Below are positions 24,030 through 32,986 of a DNA stretch of 35,518 bases, one piece after another. The translations under genes were made by a program, and so were the position numbers. Position 1 is the stretch's first letter; each line of letters starts with the position of its first letter. The stretch lies in contig NZ_FXTX01000018.1 of assembly GCF_900182795.1 (NCBI RefSeq), positions 1-35,518 of the forward strand, given 5' to 3'. Below the pieces are notes generated by a model. The model had not been told where the DNA came from, did no database searches, and saw only the letters and a list, made by a program, of their open reading frames with translations. Origin of the DNA: Venenivibrio stagnispumantis. GTDB lineage: Bacteria > Aquificota > Aquificia > Aquificales > Hydrogenothermaceae.

Positions 24030-25736
24030 ATGTTAAAGTATGATGTTTTAATTGTAGGAGCCGGTGGTGCCGGTTTAATGGCTGCCCTTGAAGCAAGTAA
24101 AGCAAAGGATTTAAAAATTGGAGTAATAACAAAGGTTTATCCAACCCGCTCTCATACCGGAGCGGCACAGGGTGGTATAAATGCAGCCCTTGCAAATGTT
24201 GACCCTTCTGACAATCCGGAAGTTCATACTTTTGACACAATAAAAGGTAGTGATTATCTTGGAGACCAAGATGCAATTGAATTTATGTGTTATGAAGCTC
24301 CAAAAAGAATATATGAACTTGAACATCTTGGAGTTCCTTTTTCAAGACTTGAAGATGGAAGAATAGCCCAGAGACCTTTTGGTGGTGCAGGATTTCCAAG
24401 AACATGTTATGCAGCAGATAAAACAGGACACGTTATATTACATACATTATATGAACAATGCTTAAAAAATGATGTTGAATTTTTAAATGAATGGTTTGTA
24501 AAAGAACTTATTATTGACAATAATGAAGCTAAAGGTGTAATAGCAATAGATATAAGAAATGGTGAAGTCCATGCAATAGCAGCAAAAGCTATTATCTTTG
24601 CAACCGGTGGATATGCAAGGGTTTATTGGGTAAGAAATACAAATGCTATCGGTTCAACCGGTGATGGAATGGCAATATGTTATAGAGCAGGTATTCCTCT
24701 TAAAGATATGGAATTTGTCCAATTCCATCCAACAGGGCTTCGTTCAACCGGTATATTGGTAACAGAAGGAGCAAGAGGTGAAGGTGGATATCTAATAAAT
24801 AACAAAGGCGAAAGATTTATGGCAAGATATGCTCCTCAAAAGATGGAACTTGCACCAAGAGATTTAGTAGCAAGGTCTATAGAAACGGAAATTTTAGAAG
24901 GAAGAGGATGGGGAGAAGGTATGATGGCTTATGTCCATCTTGACCTTAGACATCTTGGTGCTGAAAAAATCAAAAAGAAACTTCCTCAAATAAGACAACT
25001 TTGTATAGATTTTGAAGGAGTTGACCCTATAGAAGAACCAATTCCTGTAAGACCAACAGCCCATTATTCTATGGGTGGTATAGATGTTAGAGATTACAAA
25101 ACAAGTATGACAGGTGTCAATGGCGTATTTGCAGTTGGTGAATGTGCTTGTGTATCTGTTCACGGAGCAAACAGATTAGGTGGAAACTCATTACTTGATT
25201 TAGTAGTATTTGGAAAACCTGCCGGAGCAGCAGCAGTAGAATATGCAAGAAATAAATCCGAAAGCAATTATAACCTCAAAGCAGAAGAAGAAAGAGCAAG
25301 AAAAGAGATAGAAGAGCTACTCAGAAAAGAAAGCAAAGAAAATATAAATAATATAAGAATGGAAATGGCACAGACTATGTGGGACAAAGTAGGTATATTT
25401 AGAGAAGAAAAACCTATGTTAGAAGCAATAGAAAAGATAAAAGAGTTAAAAGAAAGATACAAATTATTAGCTCCGGGAGATAGTGGAAGATTATTTAATA
25501 CTGCTTTAATTAATTATATAGAGCTTGGATATCTATTAGATTTAGCAGAAGCAATTGCAGTAACTGCTGTCCTTAGAAAAGAAAGTAGAGGAGCCCATGC
25601 AAGAAGAGATTATCCTAACAGAGATGATGAAAATTTCCTCAAACACTCCCTTGCATATTACACTCCTGAAGGTCCTAAAGTAGAATACTCAGAAGTAAGA
25701 ATAACAAAATATCAACCACAAGAAAGAAAATATTAA
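24030..25736 (+). CDS. sdhA: Succinate dehydrogenase/fumarate reductase flavoprotein subunit
   Basis: A 568-residue FAD protein, full length. The N-terminal dinucleotide fold is [35 protein letters not shown] holds the His (H42) that normally bonds FAD covalently. [36 protein letters not shown] and [13 protein letters not shown] line the dicarboxylate site, and [18 protein letters not shown] closes the FAD domain. It interconverts succinate and fumarate; in an autotroph using the reductive TCA cycle it would run as fumarate reductase (inference). A terminator follows at once, so the iron-sulphur and membrane subunits are encoded elsewhere. AGAAGGAG precedes the ATG. Confidence 0.94.
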   Translation: MLKYDVLIVGAGGAGLMAALEASKAKDLKIGVITKVYPTRSHTGAAQGGINAALANVDPSDNPEVHTFDTIKGSDYLGDQDAIEFMCYEAPKRIYELEHLGVPFSRLEDGRIAQRPFGGAGFPRTCYAADKTGHVILHTLYEQCLKNDVEFLNEWFVKELIIDNNEAKGVIAIDIRNGEVHAIAAKAIIFATGGYARVYWVRNTNAIGSTGDGMAICYRAGIPLKDMEFVQFHPTGLRSTGILVTEGARGEGGYLINNKGERFMARYAPQKMELAPRDLVARSIETEILEGRGWGEGMMAYVHLDLRHLGAEKIKKKLPQIRQLCIDFEGVDPIEEPIPVRPTAHYSMGGIDVRDYKTSMTGVNGVFAVGECACVSVHGANRLGGNSLLDLVVFGKPAGAAAVEYARNKSESNYNLKAEEERARKEIEELLRKESKENINNIRMEMAQTMWDKVGIFREEKPMLEAIEKIKELKERYKLLAPGDSGRLFNTALINYIELGYLLDLAEAIAVTAVLRKESRGAHARRDYPNRDDENFLKHSLAYYTPEGPKVEYSEVRITKYQPQERKY

Positions 25737-25745
25737 AAAAATTAT

Positions 25746-25770
25746 CTCCCTCCTTATCGGAGGGAGTTTT
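25746..25770 (+). terminator. Rho-independent terminator after sdhA
   Basis: CTCCCTCC and GGAGGGAG form a perfect 8-base stem around the loop TTATC, followed by TTTT. It starts 10 bases after the sdhA stop, so sdhA is a single-gene transcript. Confidence 0.88.
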
Positions 25771-25774
25771 AAAA

Positions 25775-25964
25775 ATGGAAAAATTTATTATATACGCTGC
25801 ATTGTTTATAACATTTACAACTGCATTAGGTTCTGTTTTTTGCCGTTATATTTAAAAAATTTCCGGATTGGTGGCTTGATGTTAGCTTAGCATTTAGCGG
25901 TGGAATAATGCTTGTTGCAAGTTTTACCTCTCTTATTTTACCATCTATAAAAATTGGCAAGGTA
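25775..25964 (+). pseudogene. 5' remnant of a ZIP-family metal transporter gene, cut off by the CRISPR array
   Basis: Starting at ATG 25775 the sequence reads MEKFIIYAALFITFTTALGS, then hits a run of six T where the frame breaks to a stop. Removing one T gives VFAVIFKKFPDWWLDVSLAF, then SGGIMLVASFTSLILPSIKIG. This is the first two membrane segments of a ZIP (ZupT-like) zinc/iron transporter, whose SGGIMLxASFxSLxxPA pattern is distinctive. Reading stops where the first, degenerate CRISPR repeat begins (about 25965). The rest of the transporter is not found on the other side of the array. So the gene carries both a frameshift and a 3' deletion. Confidence 0.8.
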
Positions 25965-26648
25965 CCCACATAGTTCAGATAAAACTTGAAGTAGCTCACA
26001 AAGTTTTTAGTCCTGTATTAACTTTCTATCCCACATAGTTCAGATAAAACTGGAATACTATGAATTTAAATTTTTCGTAACTTTTGCTTTCTATCCCACA
26101 TAGTTCAGATAAAACAAGTTGATTTGTATTCTGACTCGGAATATGTAGTAAGCTTTCTATCCCACATAGTTCAGATAAAACCCCTTCTTACAAACCTTGA
26201 TTTAAAGCCACATTTCTAACTTTCTATCCCACATAGTTCAGATAAAACAAAATAGTCCGAGGTCGGACTAATTTGATATAAAAAGCTTTCTATCCCACAT
26301 AGTTCAGATAAAACAATTGGAAGTGGGATGATTATTCACGTGAAAACAGTCCTTTCTATCCCACATAGTTCAGATAAAACTCTCCAGTCTGACAATGACT
26401 GAAAAAACAAACATCTATCTTTCTATCCCACATAGTTCAGATAAAACTCTCCAGTCTGACAATGACTGAAAAAACAAACATCTATCTTTCTATCCCACAT
26501 AGTTCAGATAAAACTCTCCAGTCTGACAATGACTGAAAAAACAAACATCTATCTTTCTATCCCACATAGTTCAGATAAAACTCTCCAGTCTGACAATGAC
26601 TGAAAAAACAAACATCTATCTTTCTATCCCACATAGTTCAGATAAAAC
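25957..26648 (-). CRISPR. CRISPR array, 11 repeats, 10 spacers, subtype I-B type repeat
   Basis: The 29-base repeat, read in the cas direction, begins GTTTTATCTGAACTATGTGG and ends GATAGAAAG. Ten copies are identical (26022, 26087, 26153, 26220, 26286, 26352, 26419, 26486, 26553 and 26620 starts). The eleventh, at 25957-25985, keeps only 21 bases and marks the leader-distal end. Spacers are 36-38 bases. The leader and cas2 lie at the high-coordinate side, so the youngest spacers are at 26381-26619. Those four spacers are identical to one another. The spacer at 26249-26285 contains a perfect 18-base palindrome. I saw no match of any spacer elsewhere in the window. Confidence 0.98.
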
Positions 26649-26669
26649 CCGTCAATTTTTATGTAAAAA

Positions 26670-26698
26670 ATAATAATGAAATTTTTTAATTTTGTCAA
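26670..26698 (-). promoter_or_regulatory. CRISPR leader promoter
   Basis: On the minus strand TTGACA (26693-26698), a 17-base spacer and TATTAT (26670-26675) give a near-consensus sigma-70 promoter. The expected start near 26663 lies about 15 bases before the first repeat, so the pre-crRNA would begin almost at the array. Confidence 0.75.
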
Positions 26699-26774
26699 GA
26701 GGTTTTTAGCAAAAATTAGTTTAAAACCGAATAACCGGAAATTAATATTTTTTGCATTGAACCTTTAATAATGC

Positions 26775-26845
26775 AAATATATTTTCTGTTATATTCTCGC
26801 TAATCATTGATACAAGCCAAGTCAAGCAGAAATATATTTTCTGTT
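26775..26845. repeat. Direct repeat pair inside the leader
   Basis: AAATATATTTTCTGTT occurs twice, 55 bases apart start to start (26775-26790 and 26830-26845). The spacing is about five helical turns, so two protein molecules could bind on the same face. Could be a binding site for an integration host factor-like protein or a regulator; unproven. Confidence 0.6.
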
Positions 26846-26965
26846 GAAAATGCAAAATTTTTCAAAAAATAAAACAGCGTTTGATTAATAGACTTATCTT
26901 TCTCCTTAAAAATAAGAAAGAAAGCCTATCCTTTTATTCTGTTGCCAAGTAACAAAAATATTATA

Positions 26966-27232
26966 TCATAAAAAATTGTCTATATGACCTTTTTCTATTC
27001 CTAAAACATTTTTTTCTAAATTCTTCGGATTTTCTACCTTATAAACATAAACACTATCTTCTTTTATTTCTATAACATTATTAACTTCTGCCATGCATTT
27101 TGAAAGTTTTCCCTCTGATATTTCACCTTCAAAAGTTGAAAGTTGCGTCCAATAAAGATATTTTCTTAAAATCTTTCTGACCTTATTTAACCTTTTATCA
27201 TCGGTTATATCATAAGTGATAATCACATACAT
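26966..27232 (-). CDS. cas2: Cas2 adaptation protein
   Basis: 88 residues from the ATG at 27232, preceded by GGTGG; the protein then begins MYVIITYDITDDKRLNKVRK, the standard Cas2 N terminus with the conserved Asp of the ferredoxin-like fold. It forms the Cas1-Cas2 integrase that inserts new spacers. It starts two bases after the cas1 stop and is the last cas gene before the leader. The length is normal. Confidence 0.96.
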   Translation of the reverse strand: MYVIITYDITDDKRLNKVRKILRKYLYWTQLSTFEGEISEGKLSKCMAEVNNVIEIKEDSVYVYKVENPKNLEKNVLGIEKGHIDNFL

Positions 27233-27234
27233 AT

Positions 27235-28230
27235 TTACCACCAAGCTTTAAATGGTTTATATTCTTCATCTCCTATAAGATGTTTTATTAGCTTGTAGCA
27301 TTCTAATCTTATTAAATATCCATAAGATACATTTCTCTTTAATTTTCTATGTTTTATTGTTTTTGATAATCTCTCTTCATAAGCCTTTAAAAATTTTTTT
27401 CTTCCTTCTTCATTTAGATAAACATAATTTAAATTCTCATCAAAATCTTGTTTTGTTATCTGTTTTGTATTAATTAGACCAAATATAATTGGGTCTATTA
27501 TAAATGTTTTAAAAATTTCCGATAAATCTAAGGACAAGGAAAATCTTTTTTCTTGTGGTGAGTGTAGATAGCTAATTGTAGGGTCAAGCTGTGTTCTATA
27601 AATTTCTGTCAAGACGGTGTTATACATAACAGAGTTTCCAAAGCTGATTAAGGCATTTATAGGGTTGGTTGGTGGCCTTTTTTCTCTTTTTTCCATAAAG
27701 AAATCATCATTTTTTATAATTTTATTGAAAAGTTGATAATATCTATCTCTTATGTTTCCTTCTATTGCCATTAATTCTTCCGGTATTTTTGTTTTAAAAA
27801 TTTTCGGTAAAAGTTCTTTTTCTATATCTTCATAATCTTTTGGATTTATATCATTTTTCCTTAAATTTCTTAAAATATGATGGACTGCTCCTTCTATAAA
27901 GCTTATTGCAAGATATTGTCTTTTTCCTTCATCTATATGGTGTTTTACCTGCTCAACTAATAAATATCCGGAAATATTTTTCTTTCTTGGCAAAAAACTT
28001 CCGGAATAAAATCCATAATAATTGTAAATATGAACCGGAATATCAAATTGAGAAAGATAATTTAAAGCTTTTGTATTAAAATCCACTTCGCCAAATATAT
28101 GTATAGAATCTATATCATTTATAGCAAGTGGTTTTTTTATTACTTCACCATCTTTTTCTGTTTCAAAATATATAGTATTTTCAGCTCTTTTTATTCTACC
28201 ATTTGAATTAATATAAAATCTTCTTGCCAT
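27235..28230 (-). CDS. cas1: Cas1 spacer integrase, I-B type
   Basis: A 331-residue Cas1b. The N-terminal beta domain runs to about 75 (RFYINSNGRIKRAENTIYF, VHIYNYYGFYSG). The catalytic helical domain has the metal-binding Glu in AIEGNIRDRYYQLF, the His in ISYLHSPQEKRFSL and the acidic residue in LDLSEIFKTFIIDP. The stop is TAA directly before the cas2 start. It catalyses spacer insertion with Cas2; Cas4 upstream would help choose protospacer ends. All active-site residues are present, so adaptation should be competent. Confidence 0.97.
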   Translation of the reverse strand: MARRFYINSNGRIKRAENTIYFETEKDGEVIKKPLAINDIDSIHIFGEVDFNTKALNYLSQFDIPVHIYNYYGFYSGSFLPRKKNISGYLLVEQVKHHIDEGKRQYLAISFIEGAVHHILRNLRKNDINPKDYEDIEKELLPKIFKTKIPEELMAIEGNIRDRYYQLFNKIIKNDDFFMEKREKRPPTNPINALISFGNSVMYNTVLTEIYRTQLDPTISYLHSPQEKRFSLSLDLSEIFKTFIIDPIIFGLINTKQITKQDFDENLNYVYLNEEGRKKFLKAYEERLSKTIKHRKLKRNVSYGYLIRLECYKLIKHLIGDEEYKPFKAWW

Positions 28231-28233
28231 ATT

Positions 28234-28746
28234 TCACCCGTAGCAAAATTCGTAATATGCACATTTTTTGCAATAAGGAGCATCTATAACAGTCGGTGGC
28301 TTATCTTTTTTCAAAATTTTATTTATTTCTGCCAAAATTTCTTCTATCTTTTTTTCATATTCCGGTGTTAGCTCTATATATTCTTTTTTCTTCTGCTTTG
28401 GATAATTTATTATGCCTTTCTTTTCTATACCAAGTCTTTTAAGATAATAAAGATAATATAAAATCTGCATTTTATCTGCTTCTTCCATTTTGTCCGAATA
28501 TTTCACTTCCCTTATATTAAGGTTATCTACTATATCAATAGAGATAAGATTATCTATTAAAATCTCCTTTGCATTTTCCCTTTTATAACTTTCTTCATGA
28601 AGCAAAATACCGAGTAAAACCTTATCAGATTTATCTTCCATAGAAATTTTCCTATCAAAAAGCCATAATTTCCTCTGACAAATAAAATAATAATTAACTT
28701 TTATTCCATTAACTTTAAGCTCTTCAAAATTTATCTCTTCCATCAT
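28234..28746 (-). CDS. cas4: Cas4 RecB-like nuclease
   Basis: A 170-residue Cas4. C23 in FICQRKLWLF and the C-terminal trio C159, C162 and C168 (CKKCAYYEFC) are the four ligands of the iron-sulphur cluster. The RecB-type nuclease core shows GILLHEESYKRE and the acidic/Lys motif in IREVKYSDKM. It trims and orients pre-spacers for Cas1-Cas2. It is spaced 3 bases from both cas3 and cas1. Confidence 0.94.
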   Translation of the reverse strand: MMEEINFEELKVNGIKVNYYFICQRKLWLFDRKISMEDKSDKVLLGILLHEESYKRENAKEILIDNLISIDIVDNLNIREVKYSDKMEEADKMQILYYLYYLKRLGIEKKGIINYPKQKKKEYIELTPEYEKKIEEILAEINKILKKDKPPTVIDAPYCKKCAYYEFCYG

Positions 28747-28749
28747 AGA

Positions 28750-31032
28750 TTATATAAAAATCTCCTCATCAAATTGATAATTACCTAAAATCTCTTTATC
28801 TATTCTAATACCAAGCTCATCATCATAAACAAAATATTTTGCAAGAAGATATATATCTAAATCCCTATCTAAAATTTCATAAGGATTTTTATCTTTTATT
28901 TTCTCATTTAAAACCCAATAAACCGGAATTGGAACTTTTAAATCATTTATCTGTCTTAAAATATCTATTCTTTTTAATCTTTTTTCTTCTTTATCCTGAA
29001 TATTTTTTAGCTCTTTATATTTATTTATTAAATCTTCAACTTTATCTTTGAATATACAAGGAATAGCTTCAAAGCTAAATGTATCTCTAAAAATAAGTTG
29101 TGTTTCTTTTTTAAATAAATAATCCCAATTGGAATTTAAAACCTTTTCAACTTCTTTCCATTTTTCAAAATATTCAGAATTTAATCTTTTTAGATTTTCT
29201 CTTGAATAAAGAATTTCAACAATTTTTCTTTTTTCTTTTGAAAGTAGATAACCTTCTTTATCCAAATATTGCTGTATTAATTTTATACTTTCATCTCTTA
29301 AAACTTTTTCATATATATCTTTTTTTTCATCAACTTCTGAAAGTATATAAATATTTGGTTCTCCGGTATAATCTTCTTTTCTGTGTCTCCATATTCTTCC
29401 CATTCTTTGAATTAGACTATCTGCCGGTGCAACTTCTGTAAATAAAATATCAAAATCTATATCAAGTGAAGCCTCTACAAGCTGTGTTGATACCCAGATT
29501 TTTCCTTTGGCTGTCTGATAATCATTTTTTATTTGTTCCTCTTTTTTTCTTCTTGCTTCCCATATAAACCGGCTATGAAGAAGATTTTTATCTTTATAAT
29601 CAAGATTTTTATATATTTCCTGTGCTGTGCTTACCGTATTTGTCAAAACAAGAACATTTTTATTATTTTTTGCTTTTTCTACAATAATATCTAAAATATC
29701 AAAAATATTTTTTTGTAAGATTTCTATTTTATGCCTTTTTGTATTATCTATTGTTAATGGGTCATCTGTTTTTATTTCAAATCCGAGTTTTTCAAGCTCT
29801 TCTTTTATTATCTGTGGAAGTGTAGCCGTTATTATGAGATATTTTGCTCCGAGTTTTGTTGTTTCTTCTATCTGCTTTAAAATCGGAACTATTTGAGATG
29901 GGTCAAAACCTTGAATTTCATCAATTACTATATCAGAATAAGATAAAGTGGCATATATTTTTTCATAAGTTGGATATTTAAAAACTGCTGTAAAAAGCTG
30001 GTCAGCAGTAGATATTGTAATAGGTTTTGATAAATTTTTAGTATTATCATAATCTCTAAGGATTGTAAAATCTTCTGTATCTTTATTGGCAAAAATATAA
30101 AATAAACTGGTTGAATGTAAAAGTCCTACTTTTTCTTTACCAAATATCTGTTTCATTGTCTCAAACATTGCATTTGTAGATGTTCTATTTGGTAATACAT
30201 AAAACATTTTTCTTTTGCTCCATAATGTAGCAAGTCCTGTTTTACCAAGTCCGGTATCTGCTACTAAAACGAGATTCTCTCTATCTTTAAATTTTTTCTG
30301 AAAATCTCTTAAATTTCTCGGTTTATTATTTTTTTCAAGATAATTTAAAAATAAATCTTCCCTATTTTCTTTTATAGGCTCTTCTTCTATTATCAAATCT
30401 TCTCCGGAAGCTGAATGGTCTATCCTAATAAGTAATCCGGATATTTTTATAACTGATTTTACAAAATTATCATTATTTTTCAATTTATCATTTAATTTTT
30501 TTATATCTCCTATGTTATCAATAATATATTCAAAACGTTTTTTATAAAAATTGGCTGTTTGTGGAGTTAAACTATTTATTCCTATATGGGAGAAAAAATT
30601 GGAGATATTTTTTCCTATTTCATCAATTAAAAGTTTTATACCAACATTATTTAAATATTCTCTACCTCTGGCGTGGTGGTTTATTATGGAGTATATGATT
30701 ATAGATAGCTCTTGAAGGTTAAATTTATCTTTAAGATTTTCAAGGAATAATGGAGATAGATATTGGTGGGGTATTTTATCATCTTTTTCTTTGCTACATT
30801 TAACGGGTTTTAATTTTGGATTTGCAGGAAGTTTGCACTGAAAAAGTTTATTTAATTTTCCATAATCATGATACTCAATAGCTACTTTCAAAAGCTCTTT
30901 CTCTTTTTCTGTCAAAACTTCCGGATAATGATTAATAAAAATATTAAATTGTTTAAATAAATCATCTATATGCTCTCTTATAGTAGTTCCATCAGATTTA
31001 GCAAGATGTGTTTTTAAGTGGTTATTTAACAA
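28750..31032 (-). CDS. cas3: Cas3 HD nuclease-helicase
   Basis: A 760-residue fused Cas3. The N-terminal HD nuclease has IREHIDDLF, EYHDYGKLNKLFQ (the HD pair), IPHQYLSPLF and IINHHARGREY. The helicase has Walker A VADTGLGKTGLA, a DEIQGFD box in place of DEVH, ITATLPQII, and motifs V/VI VEASLDIDFDILFTE and QRMGRIWRHR. It unwinds and degrades DNA bound by Cascade. All nuclease and helicase residues I can check are intact. It ends 4 bases before cas4. Confidence 0.96.
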   Translation of the reverse strand: MLNNHLKTHLAKSDGTTIREHIDDLFKQFNIFINHYPEVLTEKEKELLKVAIEYHDYGKLNKLFQCKLPANPKLKPVKCSKEKDDKIPHQYLSPLFLENLKDKFNLQELSIIIYSIINHHARGREYLNNVGIKLLIDEIGKNISNFFSHIGINSLTPQTANFYKKRFEYIIDNIGDIKKLNDKLKNNDNFVKSVIKISGLLIRIDHSASGEDLIIEEEPIKENREDLFLNYLEKNNKPRNLRDFQKKFKDRENLVLVADTGLGKTGLATLWSKRKMFYVLPNRTSTNAMFETMKQIFGKEKVGLLHSTSLFYIFANKDTEDFTILRDYDNTKNLSKPITISTADQLFTAVFKYPTYEKIYATLSYSDIVIDEIQGFDPSQIVPILKQIEETTKLGAKYLIITATLPQIIKEELEKLGFEIKTDDPLTIDNTKRHKIEILQKNIFDILDIIVEKAKNNKNVLVLTNTVSTAQEIYKNLDYKDKNLLHSRFIWEARRKKEEQIKNDYQTAKGKIWVSTQLVEASLDIDFDILFTEVAPADSLIQRMGRIWRHRKEDYTGEPNIYILSEVDEKKDIYEKVLRDESIKLIQQYLDKEGYLLSKEKRKIVEILYSRENLKRLNSEYFEKWKEVEKVLNSNWDYLFKKETQLIFRDTFSFEAIPCIFKDKVEDLINKYKELKNIQDKEEKRLKRIDILRQINDLKVPIPVYWVLNEKIKDKNPYEILDRDLDIYLLAKYFVYDDELGIRIDKEILGNYQFDEEIFI

Positions 31033-31045
31033 TTTTTCTACCTCT

Positions 31046-31684
31046 TTAAATATAACTGATTATATATTTACCATCAAAGATATTTGTATATTTTGCTCCG
31101 GTTTCTGCTCTCGTATAAATTAAATTAACAGGTTTATAATCAATTATCTTTTTATTTTCATCAACGATGGTATCAAGAGCCATACTAAAAATACTTCCTT
31201 CTTGACCTTGTGATTGCTCCCATTTTAAATAGATATTTGTTTCTTCCTCATAAATATCTTCATATTTATTAAATGGTAATTCTTCCAATCCTTCCTCAAT
31301 AGTGATATCTATTATTAAATCCTCTTGTCTTCCAAGTCTGAAAATTTTCGGAGAGTATTTTATAGCTTTTATAATCTTTTCTTCAAATGGAGATTTTATA
31401 TGAATAATCCATCTGCATTCGTGGAGTTTCTGGATTGGTATAATATCTCTTTCTGAAGAACCTTTACGAATTTTGATTAATCGCTCTTTTTCAATAGAAA
31501 TACTTTTATAACTACCTTGGATAGAAAGTTTTGTATTTTCAAAATTTATACTTTCATAATCTGTTATTGCCCTTAAAAAACCATAAATTGTAGATGGTGG
31601 TGGGAGTAGGTAGCTTAGATAAGGATTTCCCACCGATGGAATTCTAAAATGTGCTGTTTCCTGATATATTTCAAGTCTTATCAT
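31046..31684 (-). CDS. cas5: Cas5 Cascade subunit
   Basis: A 212-residue Cas5 of the I-B (Tneap) type. The N-terminal RAMP strand RLEIYQETAHFRIPSVGNPY, followed by the glycine-rich PPPSTIYGFLRAI, is characteristic, as is GAKYTNIFDGKYIISYI at the end. It caps the 5' handle of the crRNA in Cascade. It lies directly downstream of cas7, with only 2 bases between, and upstream of cas3. Confidence 0.92.
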   Translation of the reverse strand: MIRLEIYQETAHFRIPSVGNPYLSYLLPPPSTIYGFLRAITDYESINFENTKLSIQGSYKSISIEKERLIKIRKGSSERDIIPIQKLHECRWIIHIKSPFEEKIIKAIKYSPKIFRLGRQEDLIIDITIEEGLEELPFNKYEDIYEEETNIYLKWEQSQGQEGSIFSMALDTIVDENKKIIDYKPVNLIYTRAETGAKYTNIFDGKYIISYI

Positions 31685-31686
31685 TT

Positions 31687-32664
31687 TTAACTCTCTTTAA
31701 ATATTTCTTCTATAAGCTCATTTATAACCTGATTATAATTCATAAAATCTGCTGTTTTTATTATTTTTTCTTCGGAATTTGCAAACCTTTCAAGCAGTTG
31801 TGATAGTTCCTCTGTATCCAAATAACCACCTTCGGATAATTTTTCTTTTAAAAACTTTTTAATAATCATAAAATATTTTGGTGCTATATAATCAAGAGAA
31901 AAAGCACTGAAAAATGGAGTTAAATTTCTTTCGGAGCCTTCTATTCTTTTAGCAAGCTCTCCCATTCCTTCCAGTAGCTGTTTAATTCTTTTTTTTCTTT
32001 CTTCTTTTTTTAGCATTATTTTTGTTATTTTCTTATTTTTATCATAATCTATTGTTTCAATAATATTAAGCCAGTTTTTAATTTTCTCTTCTGATAGCTC
32101 TTTATCAAGACCTAAAACTTTATATATTTTCTTTATTTTTTCTTCTAAGTTATCATTTTCGCTGATTTTTGTGTCTATGGTAGATATTTCCTGAACTCCA
32201 ACTCTGTCAATTTCTATTCCAAAAGGCATAATATATATTCGGTAAAAATTTTCTTTATTTATAATGTTTGCTTCATTTTCTCCGTATAATTTGGAGATTG
32301 CCATATTTGTCATAAATTCCATATCTCCAAAATAATTATTAATTGATATTCCATTATCAACTAAAAAAGTTGCCGGTCTTTCATATTTTGGTTTTGCTAT
32401 CATTGTTCCGGCAAAATCAAATTCTTCGCTGTCTATGATTGTTCCGGTTCTTTGGACAACCCCACCTTCTTTTGTAACAAAAGGAATAGACCAACCTTTA
32501 TTTCCTTGCAATGCTGTCCATAAAGCTCTTTTGTAAGAAACCGGAGAAAAGAAAACTTTTATACCTTCCGGAGTGGATATTTTCTTAACTGTAGCTATAT
32601 TACCTAACCCATCTCCTCTATTTACAACTCCTGTTTCAATAACAAAAACACCTGTAAGCTTCAT
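31687..32664 (-). CDS. cas7: Cas7 (Cst2/DevR family) Cascade backbone
   Basis: A 325-residue Cas7 of the Cst2/DevR family: LTGVFVIETGVVNRGDGLGN, then SPVSYKRALWTALQGNKGWS, and a C-terminal region with TPFFSAFSLDYIAPKYFM. Several copies coat the crRNA spacer in the type I-B effector. It lies 16 bases downstream of the VapB-like gene and 2 bases upstream of cas5. The length is normal for the family. Confidence 0.93.
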   Translation of the reverse strand: MKLTGVFVIETGVVNRGDGLGNIATVKKISTPEGIKVFFSPVSYKRALWTALQGNKGWSIPFVTKEGGVVQRTGTIIDSEEFDFAGTMIAKPKYERPATFLVDNGISINNYFGDMEFMTNMAISKLYGENEANIINKENFYRIYIMPFGIEIDRVGVQEISTIDTKISENDNLEEKIKKIYKVLGLDKELSEEKIKNWLNIIETIDYDKNKKITKIMLKKEERKKRIKQLLEGMGELAKRIEGSERNLTPFFSAFSLDYIAPKYFMIIKKFLKEKLSEGGYLDTEELSQLLERFANSEEKIIKTADFMNYNQVINELIEEIFKES

Positions 32665-32680
32665 CTTTTTTTACCTCCAT

Positions 32681-32959
32681 TTACATAAGTTCTTCTTTAT
32701 CCATCATTGGATAATGTTTTTTATTTAAAGCTCTTTCTCCTTTTCTCAAATTCCTTAAAAAATTTTCTACATCATCAGTTTGATAACTCCATATACCTGC
32801 CACTTCTTTTATAGCTTTTAAAAGAGTTTCCTTATTTTGGTCAATCTCTTTTCTTAGCTTTTCTCTAATAAGTTCTGAAATTGTTTTGCCCGTTTTCAAA
32901 CTTTCTTCTTTTAAATATTTATAAATTTCTTCATCTAAATATATCTGCGTTCTCTTCAT
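32681..32959 (-). CDS. VapB-type ribbon-helix-helix antitoxin-like protein inside the cas operon
   Basis: 92 residues from ATG 32959; GAGGTG lies seven bases upstream, so I reject the in-frame GTG at 32968 that overlaps this site. The N terminus MKRTQIYLDEEIYKYLKEES, then GKTISELIREKLRKEI, is a standard ribbon-helix-helix DNA-binding fold. The C-terminal IKEVAGIWSYQTDDVENFLRNLRKG matches the toxin-binding tail of VapB antitoxins. No VapC follows: the next gene is cas7. Such a protein is not part of a normal I-B operon. It could repress the cas promoter or restrain a VapC elsewhere. The spacing (27 bases after cas8, 16 before cas7) shows it is a cistron in the operon. Confidence 0.85.
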   Translation of the reverse strand: MKRTQIYLDEEIYKYLKEESLKTGKTISELIREKLRKEIDQNKETLLKAIKEVAGIWSYQTDDVENFLRNLRKGERALNKKHYPMMDKEELM

Positions 32960-32986
32960 AACTAACACCTCAAGTATTTATATACA

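Larger units (their letters stand above)
26649..26965 (-). other. CRISPR leader
   Basis: A 317-base AT-rich non-coding stretch between cas2 and the first repeat. It contains the promoter at 26670-26698 and a perfect 16-base direct repeat, AAATATATTTTCTGTT, at 26775-26790 and 26830-26845. I see no ORF with a ribosome site. Leaders of this type drive pre-crRNA transcription and guide spacer integration at the leader-repeat junction. Confidence 0.8.

Noticed and set aside
24004-24326. Minus-strand ORFs opposite the 5' end of sdhA
   Set aside because: They are complementary to the conserved FAD-binding region and lack ribosome sites.
25775-25855. Short membrane peptide as a real small gene
   Set aside because: Removing one T restores a ZIP transporter start over 60 codons, so it is a frameshifted remnant.
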